15,987 nucleotides of DNA from CAZWDL01 sp964632995 (GCA_964632995.1 CAZWDL010000146.1:1-15987), one strand, 5' to 3'. Shown: positions 7,570 through 15,678, numbered from the stretch's first letter. Notes: a model not told the origin generated them from the letters alone. Made by a program: numbers and translations.

Positions 7570-7620
7570 AAGTCTGTTTTGACGGCAGGATACTTTCTGC
7601 CGGTAAGCCGCAACAGACTT
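7570..7620 (+). promoter_or_regulatory. Nested inverted repeat in the leader of the kinase operon
   Basis: AAGTCTGTT at 7570-7578 is the exact reverse complement of AACAGACTT at 7612-7620. Inside it a second perfect pair, CGGCAG at 7583-7588 and CTGCCG at 7597-7602, encloses GATACTTT. The structure ends 19 nt before the ATG at 7640. In RNA it would fold into a stem with an internal loop just upstream of the ribosome-binding region; in DNA it could be an operator. No canonical Bacteroidota -33/-7 pair could be placed around it. Confidence 0.45.
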
Positions 7621-7639
7621 CAGAATTAAAAAAGGGTCG

Positions 7640-9727
7640 ATGGAAAAAGTTAACAATGCAAAAAGCAGCGCATTTGATATCTCCGTAGCCGGAAGAGGGG
7701 CGGAGCCTGACCGGTATCAAGAAGGATATTCCCTGTATTCAGGAATACTAAAAACGCCGATAAAGGAAGCAGGACTGCCCGCCCAGGCAGACGGAGGGGC
7801 ATGGTGGCTGCGGCTGCTCAACTACACAAATGATATTGTTTTTACTACTTCGATTGAGGGAAGAATAAGTTTCATGAGTGATGCCGGCCTTGCCTTGCTC
7901 GGGTATACGCAGGAGGAAGTGTGCCGGGAGCTGGGTCTTGCCTTTGTACGCCGGGACTACAGCCGGCGAGCGATGCGCGCTTTTTGTCGTATGCTGCATT
8001 ACAATACGGAAGGCACGGCGCGGTTTGAGGTGCCGGTGATAGCCAGCTCGGGCAAAACACTTTGGTTCGATGTAGAGGTTTATCTTACGGGAGAACAGGC
8101 CTCGGGCTGTGCCATTTGCGGGGTGGCCCGCGATATTACCCAGCGAAAGAAGGAAGAAGAGCAAAAGCAACGAGGCCTGGAGCGCGCCCGGTTGCTGGCG
8201 GAAGAGGCCCTAGAGGTCCAGCGCGATTTTTTGGGTAATATGAGTCACGAAATCCGCAATCCCATCAATTCTATTGTCGGGATGACAAACTTGCTGGAAG
8301 AAACAAACCTGGATCCCACCCAACGGGAATACCTGGACCACATCAAACATTCTTCCGAGTTATTACTTGCCCTGATCAGTGATGTGCTCGATTTTACGAA
8401 AATTAGCGAGGGCAAAATGGAACCCTGCTCCGAATTGCTGGACCTGCAAAACCTCATTTCCCGCGTAGCTCGCTCTACACAATACGGATTACGGGACAAG
8501 GATGTGATCATGGAACTTCATATCGATCCGGAAATACCTGCTCATTTGCGTGGAGACGCGACCTTCCTGCACCAGGTGCTGCTCAATCTGCTGGGCAATG
8601 CGGCAAAATTTACCGGCCGTGGCAAGATTACGCTGGAGGTCTGCCTGCAGGAGCTCAGAGAGTCGGCAGCTGTTGTTGTTTTTCGGGTATCAGATACAGG
8701 AACCGGCATACCTGCCGAACGGCTCCCCGGTATTTTCGACCGGTTCAGTCAACTGACTCCTCACGGACACCGCCGCAGCGGAGGCGTCGGGCTGGGCTTG
8801 CCCATTACCAAGCGACTGGTGGAGCTGATGGGGGGCAGCATAGAGGTGGAAAGCACCGTGGGGAAAGGATCCTGTTTCCAGTTTGAGGTGGCGCTTGAAG
8901 TAGAGGCCACACCGGTTCAGGACTGTACGGACGAATGTCCACCGGCGCCGAAGAGCTATTTTCCGGAGCTACGGGTGCTGATCGTCGAAGATAATCCCGT
9001 CAATCGCATTTACCTGGAGCAGACGCTTCTGAAATGGGGGATGCGTTTCGACTCAGTCGCCAACGGTAAAGAGGCCCTGGATCGCCTGGAGCAAGAGCCG
9101 TTTGACTTGTGTCTGCTGGATATTCGCATGCCCGTACTCGACGGGCTGGAAATGTTGAGCCATCTGCGCCGGCAGGAAGGACATCCCAATCAGCACATCC
9201 CCGTCATTGCGCTAACGGGTGCTGTTTCTACGAAGGAAAGAGAAGAGGCGCTGGAGGCCGGTGTCGATCAGTTTCTGTCCAAACCCTTCACGCCCGAGTC
9301 CCTGGAGCGGGTCATAAGAGAGGTCTGGAAGCCTGAGAAGGAAGTGGAGGAACTTTGGGATGAAGCTTTTACGGAGGAATGCATTAATCCCAATCTACTG
9401 GAAGAGCTCTATCTGGGGGATAAACGACATGCCCGGATCGTTTTCGATTTATTTTTAAAAAACACCCCCACCGAACTCCGGAAGATGGAGGCCTGCCTGC
9501 AGGAAGGGGACAGAGCGGCCTTTTCCGACCTCTTACACAAAATTAAACCGAACTTCCGCATGGTCGGCCTGGATGAACTCGGCGAACTGTGCCAGGTTCT
9601 GGAGGAGGCCACCGAATCAGGAGAAGAATATCAGATACTGTGTTCCCATTTCGAGGTGTTTAAATACCAGCTGGGAGGAGCGATGAAAGGGCTCGAACAC
9701 ATGATTAATCATTTACAAGAAGAATAA
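7640..9727 (+). CDS. Soluble hybrid histidine kinase: PAS-HisKA-HATPase-receiver-HPt
   Basis: The 695-residue protein has no signal peptide or membrane segment, so it should sense a cytoplasmic cue. The domains run in order. A PAS domain covers about 55-168 (TNDIVFTTSIEGRISFMSDA to the CGVARDITQRK end). A coiled linker is followed by HisKA, with phospho-acceptor His203 in GNMSHEIRNPIN. In the HATPase, the N box has Asn320 (LLGNAAKF), the G1 box is SDTGTGIP at 351-358 and the G2 box is GVGLGLPIT at 382-390. The receiver spans about 444-562, with Asp451, phospho-acceptor Asp494 (LLDIRMP), Thr526 and Lys548. The C-terminal HPt domain spans about 585-690, with His633 in LLHKIKPNFRMVGL. All key residues are present, so kinase, receiver and phosphotransfer steps can occur in one chain. 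The ATG follows AAAGGG; the stop is 2 nt before the response regulator gene, giving an operon and a likely HPt-to-regulator relay. The ligand is unknown. Confidence 0.93.
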   Translation: MEKVNNAKSSAFDISVAGRGAEPDRYQEGYSLYSGILKTPIKEAGLPAQADGGAWWLRLLNYTNDIVFTTSIEGRISFMSDAGLALLGYTQEEVCRELGLAFVRRDYSRRAMRAFCRMLHYNTEGTARFEVPVIASSGKTLWFDVEVYLTGEQASGCAICGVARDITQRKKEEEQKQRGLERARLLAEEALEVQRDFLGNMSHEIRNPINSIVGMTNLLEETNLDPTQREYLDHIKHSSELLLALISDVLDFTKISEGKMEPCSELLDLQNLISRVARSTQYGLRDKDVIMELHIDPEIPAHLRGDATFLHQVLLNLLGNAAKFTGRGKITLEVCLQELRESAAVVVFRVSDTGTGIPAERLPGIFDRFSQLTPHGHRRSGGVGLGLPITKRLVELMGGSIEVESTVGKGSCFQFEVALEVEATPVQDCTDECPPAPKSYFPELRVLIVEDNPVNRIYLEQTLLKWGMRFDSVANGKEALDRLEQEPFDLCLLDIRMPVLDGLEMLSHLRRQEGHPNQHIPVIALTGAVSTKEREEALEAGVDQFLSKPFTPESLERVIREVWKPEKEVEELWDEAFTEECINPNLLEELYLGDKRHARIVFDLFLKNTPTELRKMEACLQEGDRAAFSDLLHKIKPNFRMVGLDELGELCQVLEEATESGEEYQILCSHFEVFKYQLGGAMKGLEHMINHLQEE

Positions 9728-9729
9728 CT

Positions 9730-10419
9730 ATGCGCTGTCTGATCATCGACGACGAAGAGATTTCGAGAACCAGTCTGCGAATCCTCTGCGATAAGATCAA
9801 TGACCTTGAAGTCATCGGTTCCTGCGAGAGCGCGATGGAAGGGATGAAGCTACTTCAACAGCGACAGGTAGACCTGCTTTTCCTGGATATAGAAATGCCC
9901 GGCTTCACGGGAATGGATCTGCTGCGCAGCTACGATGAGCTGCCTTATATCATTTTTATTACCGGCCGCAAAACCTACGCCGCTGAGGCCTTTGAATACA
10001 AAGAACGCATTGCCGATTTCGTCACTAAGCCCGTGCATCTTCCCCGCCTGGTCAAAGCCGTTCAGCGAGCCCGCCACGTCATTGGCAAACCCGCCCTCAC
10101 TAATGTTACCAACTCTATATTCGTCAAATCCGATAAACGTCTCGTACGTATCGAACTGGATGACTTGCTCTACATAGAAACGATCGGCGACTACGTTCTT
10201 TTCAAAACCATTGATGATCAGCACGTGGTGCATGCTACGCTCAAAAGCATTGATGAACGCCTGCGGCATCCCGACTTTCTCAAAGTGCATCGCTCCTACA
10301 TCGTCAACTTGAGCAAAATTGTAGATGTAGAAGAAAATTCCTTGCTGATTAATGATAAGATCATTCCCGTCAGCCGGTCGAATAAACCGGTGCTGATAAG
10401 GAAGATCAATCCGATTTAG
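9730..10419 (+). CDS. LytTR-family DNA-binding response regulator
   Basis: The 229-residue protein has an N-terminal receiver (about 1-118) with acidic pair Asp7/Asp8, phospho-acceptor Asp53 (LLFLDIEMPG), Thr78 and Lys100 (FVTKPVHL). A LytTR DNA-binding domain (PF04397, about 128-226) follows, with the typical LYIETIGDYVLFKT, the HATLKSIDERL segment, FLKVHRSYIVNL and a C-terminal IPVSRSNKPVLIRKI. Length and layout match LytR/AlgR regulators. The gene follows the hybrid kinase by 2 nt, and the kinase ends in an HPt domain, so I infer His203 to Asp494 to His633 to Asp53 phosphotransfer. Targets are not visible; the adjacent convergent polysaccharide genes and its own leader are candidates. LytTR proteins usually bind paired direct repeats, and I saw no convincing pair in this window. 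Confidence 0.93.
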   Translation: MRCLIIDDEEISRTSLRILCDKINDLEVIGSCESAMEGMKLLQQRQVDLLFLDIEMPGFTGMDLLRSYDELPYIIFITGRKTYAAEAFEYKERIADFVTKPVHLPRLVKAVQRARHVIGKPALTNVTNSIFVKSDKRLVRIELDDLLYIETIGDYVLFKTIDDQHVVHATLKSIDERLRHPDFLKVHRSYIVNLSKIVDVEENSLLINDKIIPVSRSNKPVLIRKINPI

Positions 10420-10478
10420 AGGCGGGGATACGATGGCATCATGGTTGGCTTAAGGAAGGTGTTCAGGAAGCGATCCTA

Positions 10479-10502
10479 AAGAACTGGATTAACCCGGTTC
10501 TT
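10479..10502. terminator. Imperfect 24-bp palindrome between convergent genes
   Basis: AAGAACTGGATT at 10479-10490 is followed directly by AACCCGGTTCTT at 10491-10502; 10 of 12 positions pair, and the other two become G-U pairs in one strand's RNA. It lies in the 154-bp gap between the convergent ends of the response regulator and glycosyltransferase genes, where a bidirectional terminator would be expected. There is no T tract, so Rho-dependent ending or a protein-binding palindrome are alternatives. Confidence 0.3.
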
Positions 10503-10573
10503 AAGCCCAGCCGCCGGGCATCCTGAAAGCACGTCTTATCCGTTTCACCCCGAATGATCCCGAAGTCGCCCAT

Positions 10574-11764
10574 CTATTTGGAATCATCCTTCAGTATTAT
10601 CTCCATTCTTTTTGCTTTCTCCCAGGTTACCGATTGTTTGCGCTGCAGAAAACGGAGGAAGCCGGCGTAGACACTGTAGTTCATAATCAGAAAATAAAAA
10701 GGAGCGAAGAAGCCTGGAAAGGGTGCAGGCCGGTGACGAAGCAGGTAGCCAAGCCCGGCGAGCAGATAAAAAGCGAGTTGCAGCACGAGCAGTCCCTGGA
10801 AGAAGAGGCTTCCCGTTAAGGCCAGCCAGCTGTTGCTCACCAAAATGACCGGCAGCAGCAGCGGGGCGATTGTCCAGCGCAGCACCCGGTGAGAGATGTA
10901 TTGAAAAGAGAGCAGGCCGTAGCGGAAGGGGTTGAGCAGCGGCGCCAGCCTTCCGATAGCCTGAAAACCTCCTGTGCAAATCCGGATTTTGCGTTTTAGC
11001 TCTTCTCCGATGTTGGCCGAGGCTGTTTCTTCAGCCTGTGCTTCCGGGCTGTAATCGACACGATAGCCGAGCATGGCGATGCGCAGCGTCTGGACGAAAT
11101 CGTCGAGGATGGTATCATCGGGAATATACTGGAAGAGATCGGTGCGTACAGCGTACAGCTCACCGGCGGCGCCTACAATACTATTCAACTGCGCATCCTG
11201 CTGCTTGAGAAAAGATTCGTATTTCCAGTAGAGGCCTTCGCCGGCGGCGTTGGCGGGGGCGTCATCCGCGGAGACGATGCGTTTTTCGCCCGCCACGGCC
11301 CCCACCTCGCTATACCGGAAAGGAGCCAGCAGATGTCGCAGGGCTTCCGGATTAAGCAAGGCATTGGCATCGGTGAGTATGGTGATGGGTGTTTCTACAA
11401 AAGGCATAGCGCGTTTAACAGCGGCCATCTTTCCGCGGCGTTCGGGCTTGTGCAGCAAGCGCACCTGCGGATACTGCCGCACGATAGCGCCCGTGTTGTC
11501 ATCCGATCCGTCGGCAACCACTAGTATCTTCAACTTGTCAGAGGGATAGTCGAGCGACCAGGTATTGGCGATCTTCGCCTCAATGATGCCGGCTTCGTTG
11601 TAAGCGGCGATGAGCATAGTGGCGGCCGGCCATTCTTCTTCGTTTTGAGGGGTGGGCGCGGGTGGGCGGGGGGGGCGCAATCTCAATAGTAACCAACACA
11701 CCAGCCCGTAACCGAGGTAAGTGTAGAATACGATACCTACGCTAATCCAGAATACAGTGTTCAT
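10574..11764 (-). CDS. Membrane-bound family 2 glycosyltransferase, processive-synthase type
   Basis: The 396-residue protein has one N-terminal membrane segment (about 4-28), a cytoplasmic GT-A catalytic domain (about 45-265) and three or so C-terminal membrane segments (about 295-375). Visible GT2 motifs are LIAAYNEAG at 51-59, Asp85 in VVADGSDDN, the metal/nucleotide motif TDAN at 131-134 (a DxD variant), the acceptor/base region DDTILDDFVQ at 216-225, and KRKIRICTGGFQA at 257-269 in the place of the Q/RxxRW motif of cellulose- and PNAG-synthase-like enzymes. The last of these lacks Trp, so processive action is uncertain. It probably adds sugars to a lipid-linked or growing polysaccharide at the inner membrane. 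It is the last gene of the minus-strand polysaccharide cluster, 153 bp after the acyltransferase, and may also have its own promoter there. Confidence 0.87.
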   Translation of the reverse strand: MNTVFWISVGIVFYTYLGYGLVCWLLLRLRPPRPPAPTPQNEEEWPAATMLIAAYNEAGIIEAKIANTWSLDYPSDKLKILVVADGSDDNTGAIVRQYPQVRLLHKPERRGKMAAVKRAMPFVETPITILTDANALLNPEALRHLLAPFRYSEVGAVAGEKRIVSADDAPANAAGEGLYWKYESFLKQQDAQLNSIVGAAGELYAVRTDLFQYIPDDTILDDFVQTLRIAMLGYRVDYSPEAQAEETASANIGEELKRKIRICTGGFQAIGRLAPLLNPFRYGLLSFQYISHRVLRWTIAPLLLPVILVSNSWLALTGSLFFQGLLVLQLAFYLLAGLGYLLRHRPAPFPGFFAPFYFLIMNYSVYAGFLRFLQRKQSVTWEKAKRMEIILKDDSK

Positions 11765-11917
11765 TCGTTTTTGTCATTTGGGTTTGGACGCGTCCAGAAA
11801 CCAATTTGTTCTTTTCTCCTTGAATCAGAAGGCAGAGCGCTGAAAGCCAGTGACCTGAAAAAACAAACCCTTACAGCGGGACGATGATTCTGATCCGAAT
11901 GGAAACGGGCCGGCTTT

Positions 11918-12562
11918 TCAGAGGGCTGTCTCCGCTTTCGCCGTCTCCGGGCGCTTGATCTTTTTAATTATCCGGGCGGGAACGCCGGCCACGACGGTGT
12001 ACGGCGGGACATCTTTCGTGACGATAGCGCCGGCGGCTACCACCGCCCCCTGTCCGATGCGCACGCCTTTGAGGACCATGCACCGGGTAGTGAGCCATAC
12101 GTCGTCTTCCAGCACGATAGGGGAAGAGCGTCCCTCCGCTTCGCGATCGAGCAGGTCGTGGAAGTCTCCGTCGAGAATATGGACAAAGGGAGCGATGCGG
12201 CAGTTATTGCCGATGTGTACCTCATTGCTTACGGAAAGCAAGGCGCCGTTGATGCGGCAGTTGTCGCCGATGGTGAGTTTGGCTCCCTTGCGGACGGAGA
12301 AGCGGGCGCGATTGATGGAAGACCAAACCCGAACCAGGTGGCCTATTTCAAGGTATCCCTTGTTTTCCACAAAGGGTCGCCCCATGGTGAAAATAACGCC
12401 GTTGAGTTTGTCGGCCTTACGGAAATAATAGCGCGTGATCAAGTAATTCCAACCATAGCGCATTATCCGAAGCCCCAGAATAAGATACACCAGGACATTG
12501 CGTTGTTCCCAATCGCGTTCGTCCATTATTTTTTTGATCTCCCGGTTAATTAATGTGTTCAT
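11918..12562 (-). CDS. Hexapeptide-repeat acyltransferase (acetyltransferase-like) of polysaccharide synthesis
   Basis: The 214-residue protein carries a left-handed beta-helix from about residue 70 to 195. Its imperfect hexapeptides include LTIGDNCRINGALLSV, VHIGNNCRIAPFV, IVLEDDVWLTTRCMVLKGV and RIGQGAVVAAGAIVTKDVPP, closing with the familiar VVAGVPARIIKKI. This is the WcaF/LacA/serine-acetyltransferase superfamily. His135 in DGDFHD is the likely catalytic base. The first 65 residues are helical and basic and may contact the membrane or the acceptor. It would transfer an acetyl or other acyl group from a CoA thioester to a sugar. Its ATG lies within the end of the upstream GT2 gene (17-nt overlap, ATGAACACATTAATTAA), so translation is probably coupled; there is no separate Shine-Dalgarno sequence. 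Confidence 0.88.
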   Translation of the reverse strand: MNTLINREIKKIMDERDWEQRNVLVYLILGLRIMRYGWNYLITRYYFRKADKLNGVIFTMGRPFVENKGYLEIGHLVRVWSSINRARFSVRKGAKLTIGDNCRINGALLSVSNEVHIGNNCRIAPFVHILDGDFHDLLDREAEGRSSPIVLEDDVWLTTRCMVLKGVRIGQGAVVAAGAIVTKDVPPYTVVAGVPARIIKKIKRPETAKAETAL

Positions 12563-13463
12563 AAGGATTAATTTTTTGGTGCTGGATATTCCAGCCTATG
12601 CCTTTGAGAATGCTTTGCACGTGATCGAATTCGCGTTTTAGCAGATGCCGTACGATATTTTTGGGGACGCCCATTAACAGGAAGTAGCACACGAAGAGAT
12701 AGTAGCGGAAATCGTGGCGAATACGCCGCATAAAAAGCCATCGGTTGCGGAAAAGGTAGTAGGTTTTCAGTGGATTCTGCCGCCCCATAGTCATCGATTG
12801 GCGATGATGAATGTAAGCGGTTCCGGTATAGTAGCATTGCCACCCCCGCTGCCGGGCGTGTTCACAAAAGTCGTGTTCTTCGTAGTACATGAAGTATATT
12901 TCCGGCAGCAGCCCGACCTCTTCAAAAACGCGCCGGCGCACCAGCATACAGGCGCCGTTGCATAGCGCCGTAGGGCGTACTTCGCCGTAGGAGCCGTCAT
13001 CCTGCATGCGATGCCCAATTTTCGTTCCCCGGCCCGTTACGGGATGGATCGACGTGGCGCCGGCGTACTGGATCACATCCGGCTGATCGTAGTAGAAGAT
13101 CTTCGGACTGGTTATGCCTGCCCGTTCCTCTTGTTCCAGTACTTCCACCATAGGAGCCATAAAGTCGGGAGGGACGATGGTGTCATTGTTAAGCAAGAGG
13201 ATGTATTCTCCCTTCGAGTGCCGGATGCCGAGGTTAGTTCCGCCGGCGAAGCCGAGGTTTTCGCTGCTTCGCAGCACCTGTACTTCGGGATGATGCTGCC
13301 GGAAGAGGGCGCTTTGATCTGCGTTCGAACCGTTATCGACTACGATTACCTCATAGTTGGGATAAAGGATCTGCCGAAGTGAATCCAGCATGTCGCAGGT
13401 GATGGCCTCCTGCCGGTAATTGACACTGACCACAGAAACCAATGGATGTTGTCGGTCGTTCAT
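12546..13463 (-). CDS. Family 2 glycosyltransferase, rhamnosyltransferase-like (WbbL type)
   Basis: I use the ATG at 13463 (305 aa). The frame also opens at a GTG at 13508, but the protein homology begins at HPLVSVVSVNYRQ, just after this ATG. The GT-A fold covers about 8-225, with EVIVVDNGS (Asp43), SSENLGFAGGTNLGI, the DxD-like motif LLNNDT (Asp94), TALCNGACMLVRR at 165-177 and the acidic motif MYYEEHDFC at 192-200. These are the marks of cytoplasmic, non-processive inverting GT2 enzymes that add rhamnose or related sugars to O-antigen or capsule units. A weakly hydrophobic segment near 254-266 may associate with the membrane. The sugar specificity cannot be read from the sequence. It lies 75 bp after the methyltransferase gene and overlaps the acyltransferase by 17 nt. 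Confidence 0.9.
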   Translation of the reverse strand: MNDRQHPLVSVVSVNYRQEAITCDMLDSLRQILYPNYEVIVVDNGSNADQSALFRQHHPEVQVLRSSENLGFAGGTNLGIRHSKGEYILLLNNDTIVPPDFMAPMVEVLEQEERAGITSPKIFYYDQPDVIQYAGATSIHPVTGRGTKIGHRMQDDGSYGEVRPTALCNGACMLVRRRVFEEVGLLPEIYFMYYEEHDFCEHARQRGWQCYYTGTAYIHHRQSMTMGRQNPLKTYYLFRNRWLFMRRIRHDFRYYLFVCYFLLMGVPKNIVRHLLKREFDHVQSILKGIGWNIQHQKINPYEHIN

Positions 13464-13538
13464 AGTTTTTGCTTTTACCCCTTTTCGTTCTGTATTCAGC
13501 AGCAGCACCGCTCCGGCGGGTCCCAGCTTTTTTTTGCT

Positions 13539-14354
13539 CTAAGCTTTTTTCTTTCCGATGACCTGAATGGTATTCCCCCAGCTGCGGTTGTGAACCAGCC
13601 GGTCGAGGTGCACGCAGGCCTTGGCGGGCGGCAGGAAAAGCAGTTGCGGAATACTGCCGCCCTGCCGGCTCAGATATCCTATTTCCCAACCCAGGCGCGA
13701 CCACCAGCCGTCGTCGTAGGCGGCATGAATGATTTCAAAGCCCTCCTGGTACATGCGCTGCCGCAGGCCTTCCAGATTATACACCTGGCCTACGTGTTCG
13801 TCCTCCAGCCATTCCTGATGATCTTCAAACCAGTGCTCCGGCAGAATGGTGCGCTGCTCCCGGCTGGGAATTTTAACCAGCAGGTAGCCGCCGGGGCGCA
13901 AGCGCCGGTACGCCTCCGCAAAAGGCATTTCCGCCGGAGGAATATGTTCGAAGACGTCGATGCTGAAAATAAAGTCGAAGCGACGTTCCGGCGGCAGGGT
14001 CTCAATCTTACCGTGATGTATACGCAGGTTATCCAAGCCTTCTCCCTGGGCTACCTCCTGGATGCGTTGCAGATTGTCGCCGTTGATATCCAGCGCGGTG
14101 ACGGTAGTACCGGGCAGGCCCTCCGATAACATAAAACTGTATTCTCCCTGACCGCAGCCCAGGTCGAGAATCTCCTGAAATTCGTCTACCGGTAGTTGTT
14201 TCAGCATTCTTCCGAACACCTCCGCGCGCGCATAATTGCCCACATTGGTAGGGCCGAAAACCTGGTAGATTAGTTTGGCCAGCTGCGGATGCCGCTGCAT
14301 GCGCCGGCTCATCAGGTACTGCGTTTTTCCATAAGTAAATTCCATCGCTTGCAT
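13539..14354 (-). CDS. SAM-dependent class I methyltransferase of the polysaccharide cluster
   Basis: I place the start at the ATG at 14354 (271 aa); a longer open frame to 14471 would run back into the flippase gene. This ATG sits 1 nt after the flippase stop (TAAGATG), and a second ATG three codons on is possible. The fold is a Rossmann methyltransferase: motif I EILDLGCGQGEYSFML, then VTALDIN with the acidic residue expected to bind the ribose hydroxyls, DFIFSIDVFEHIPP (motif IV region) and RRLRPGGYLLVKIPSREQ (motif VI region). The last 70 residues (e.g. GWEIGYLSRQGGSIPQLLF) are a family-specific cap. It may methylate a sugar or a lipid-linked intermediate made by its neighbours, but the substrate is not determined by the sequence. 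Confidence 0.88.
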   Translation of the reverse strand: MQAMEFTYGKTQYLMSRRMQRHPQLAKLIYQVFGPTNVGNYARAEVFGRMLKQLPVDEFQEILDLGCGQGEYSFMLSEGLPGTTVTALDINGDNLQRIQEVAQGEGLDNLRIHHGKIETLPPERRFDFIFSIDVFEHIPPAEMPFAEAYRRLRPGGYLLVKIPSREQRTILPEHWFEDHQEWLEDEHVGQVYNLEGLRQRMYQEGFEIIHAAYDDGWWSRLGWEIGYLSRQGGSIPQLLFLPPAKACVHLDRLVHNRSWGNTIQVIGKKKA

Positions 14355-14355
14355 C

Positions 14356-15678
14356 TTATAAAACCTTGGTTCTGACAATGATGACCGACCGCTGGTACAG
14401 CGCGAATATTTCGCGGATGATTTTCCAGTGGTCGACCGGTAAAATGCGCCGGATAATGATCTGTCCGGCAATGATATTAATCCAGATAGCTATCAGTGTA
14501 GCAAAGGCGGCTCCTCTTATTCCGTACCAGGGAATGAGAAGCAGGTTGAGCCCGATATTGAGTAGCAGACTAAAAGCCAGTACTCCGAAATTCAGGCGCG
14601 GCCGGCCGATCGCATCGAGCGTTATGCCAAACAGGCGCCCCCAGGGTTTGAGAAAAACGGCTGCTACCAGAATGCTGAGCACCGGCGCGGCCTCGGCGTA
14701 GGGAGCGCCCGCCAGTAATAGTACGATCGGTTCTGCTAGTAACAGGACACCGATGGAAAAGGGGATCATCAGCGCCATCAGAAAAGCAATAGACTTTTCG
14801 TAAAGCAGGGTAACGGAGGCATTATCCGGCTGCCGGTTGGCTTCGGCCAACCTGGGATAAATCACCTGCGCCATACTCGTCATCGGTGCTTCCATATAAT
14901 TGGTAATGCGCGCCGCAACGTTGTAGATCGCTACCGCCACCGGGTTGATAAAGGCGCCGACCATCATCAAGTCCATCTTGTTGAAAAGCATGGAGCTGAA
15001 ATTGGTGCCCAGCACGTATTTCCCAAAGTGGAAAAGCCGGCCTACCCACTTCCGGTCCAGGTTGCCGAGGCGCATATAACGGCGGCGGTAACTCAGCATG
15101 ATCAGTAGTGAAACCATCGCCGCGGCAATTTGCAGAATCGGCAGCCAGAACACCTCCACGGCCCCGTACCATTGCCACCACCCTAATACGAAAATCAGAA
15201 ATAAAAAGCCGTAGGCAAATTTTGAAAAGAAGATGCCCCGGAAATCACCGTTGGCCATATGCACAAAATCGATGAAACGGGCAGTCCCGAATACCAGCAC
15301 ATAGGGCAGATACCACCAGAGCAGTTGTGCTAATTCGGGCGTCGACCACAGCCGGGCCAGCGGATAACCGAGACCGATCAACAGCAGCCCCAGTCCAAGG
15401 GCTGCCACTGTATTGAGTAAAAGCCCGGCACTAACAATGCGGCCGTAGTGCTCCGGCGCTTCCGCGCAAAATTTGACCAGCCCGTTCTGGATCAACCCGA
15501 TGCGGGCCATTTCAGCGAATGAGGTTACTGTCATGAACAGTACCCAAACACCGAATTCGTATTCCGGCAGCAGACGCACCAGTACCAGAAAACTGATAAA
15601 GGCAAAACCCAGCTGTGAGCCGTAACCCAGCAGTGAGTAACTTCCCGAACGGAACCAGTAGGAGCGTGATAACTTCAT
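14356..15678 (-). CDS. Wzx-like polysaccharide flippase (oligosaccharide translocase)
   Basis: The 440-residue protein is hydrophobic throughout, with about 12-14 membrane segments and short charged loops. The N-terminal MKLSRSYWFRSGSYSLLGYG, the LVRLLPEYEFGVWVLFMTVT segment, the central FGKYVLGTNFSSMLFNKMDL with VGAFINPVAVAIYNVAARI, and the C-terminal LNLLLIPWYGIRGAAFATLI fit the polysaccharide biosynthesis/MOP flippase families (PF01943/PF13440). It would move undecaprenyl-linked repeat units from the cytoplasmic to the periplasmic face. It is the first minus-strand gene of the visible polysaccharide cluster, with 169 bp of apparently empty DNA upstream, so the promoter may lie there. The methyltransferase start follows the stop after 1 nt. 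The length is within the usual range for Wzx. Confidence 0.92.
   Translation of the reverse strand: MKLSRSYWFRSGSYSLLGYGSQLGFAFISFLVLVRLLPEYEFGVWVLFMTVTSFAEMARIGLIQNGLVKFCAEAPEHYGRIVSAGLLLNTVAALGLGLLLIGLGYPLARLWSTPELAQLLWWYLPYVLVFGTARFIDFVHMANGDFRGIFFSKFAYGFLFLIFVLGWWQWYGAVEVFWLPILQIAAAMVSLLIMLSYRRRYMRLGNLDRKWVGRLFHFGKYVLGTNFSSMLFNKMDLMMVGAFINPVAVAIYNVAARITNYMEAPMTSMAQVIYPRLAEANRQPDNASVTLLYEKSIAFLMALMIPFSIGVLLLAEPIVLLLAGAPYAEAAPVLSILVAAVFLKPWGRLFGITLDAIGRPRLNFGVLAFSLLLNIGLNLLLIPWYGIRGAAFATLIAIWINIIAGQIIIRRILPVDHWKIIREIFALYQRSVIIVRTKVL

Larger units (their letters stand above)
6510..7639. other. 1.13-kb stretch without an intact gene; possible decayed coding sequence
   Basis: No full-length gene is visible on either strand. 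Three short minus-strand open stretches look protein-like but lack proper starts. At 6697-6843 one reads APSLLVGGTLFSGDLQGEEG then IVVRTSRPAVFEHIRLSIRY. At 6886-7026 one reads ADWGRRNFLYQRLKDLTEQA and ends in QRLTAMKTR. The third, at 7191-7388, is listed separately. The rest is AT-rich with small hairpins, including AACAAC/GTTGTT at 7445-7464, the larger one at 7143-7170 and the nested repeat at 7570-7620. I read this as a gene graveyard plus the regulatory region of the downstream kinase gene. Confidence 0.4.

Noticed and set aside
9850..10290. 146-codon minus-strand open frame
   Set aside because: It is antisense to the LytTR regulator, which has clear domain motifs.
14357..14471. N-terminal extension of the methyltransferase gene
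   Set aside because: It would overlap the 3' end of the flippase gene in another frame and reads as non-homologous sequence; the ATG at 14354 directly follows the flippase stop.
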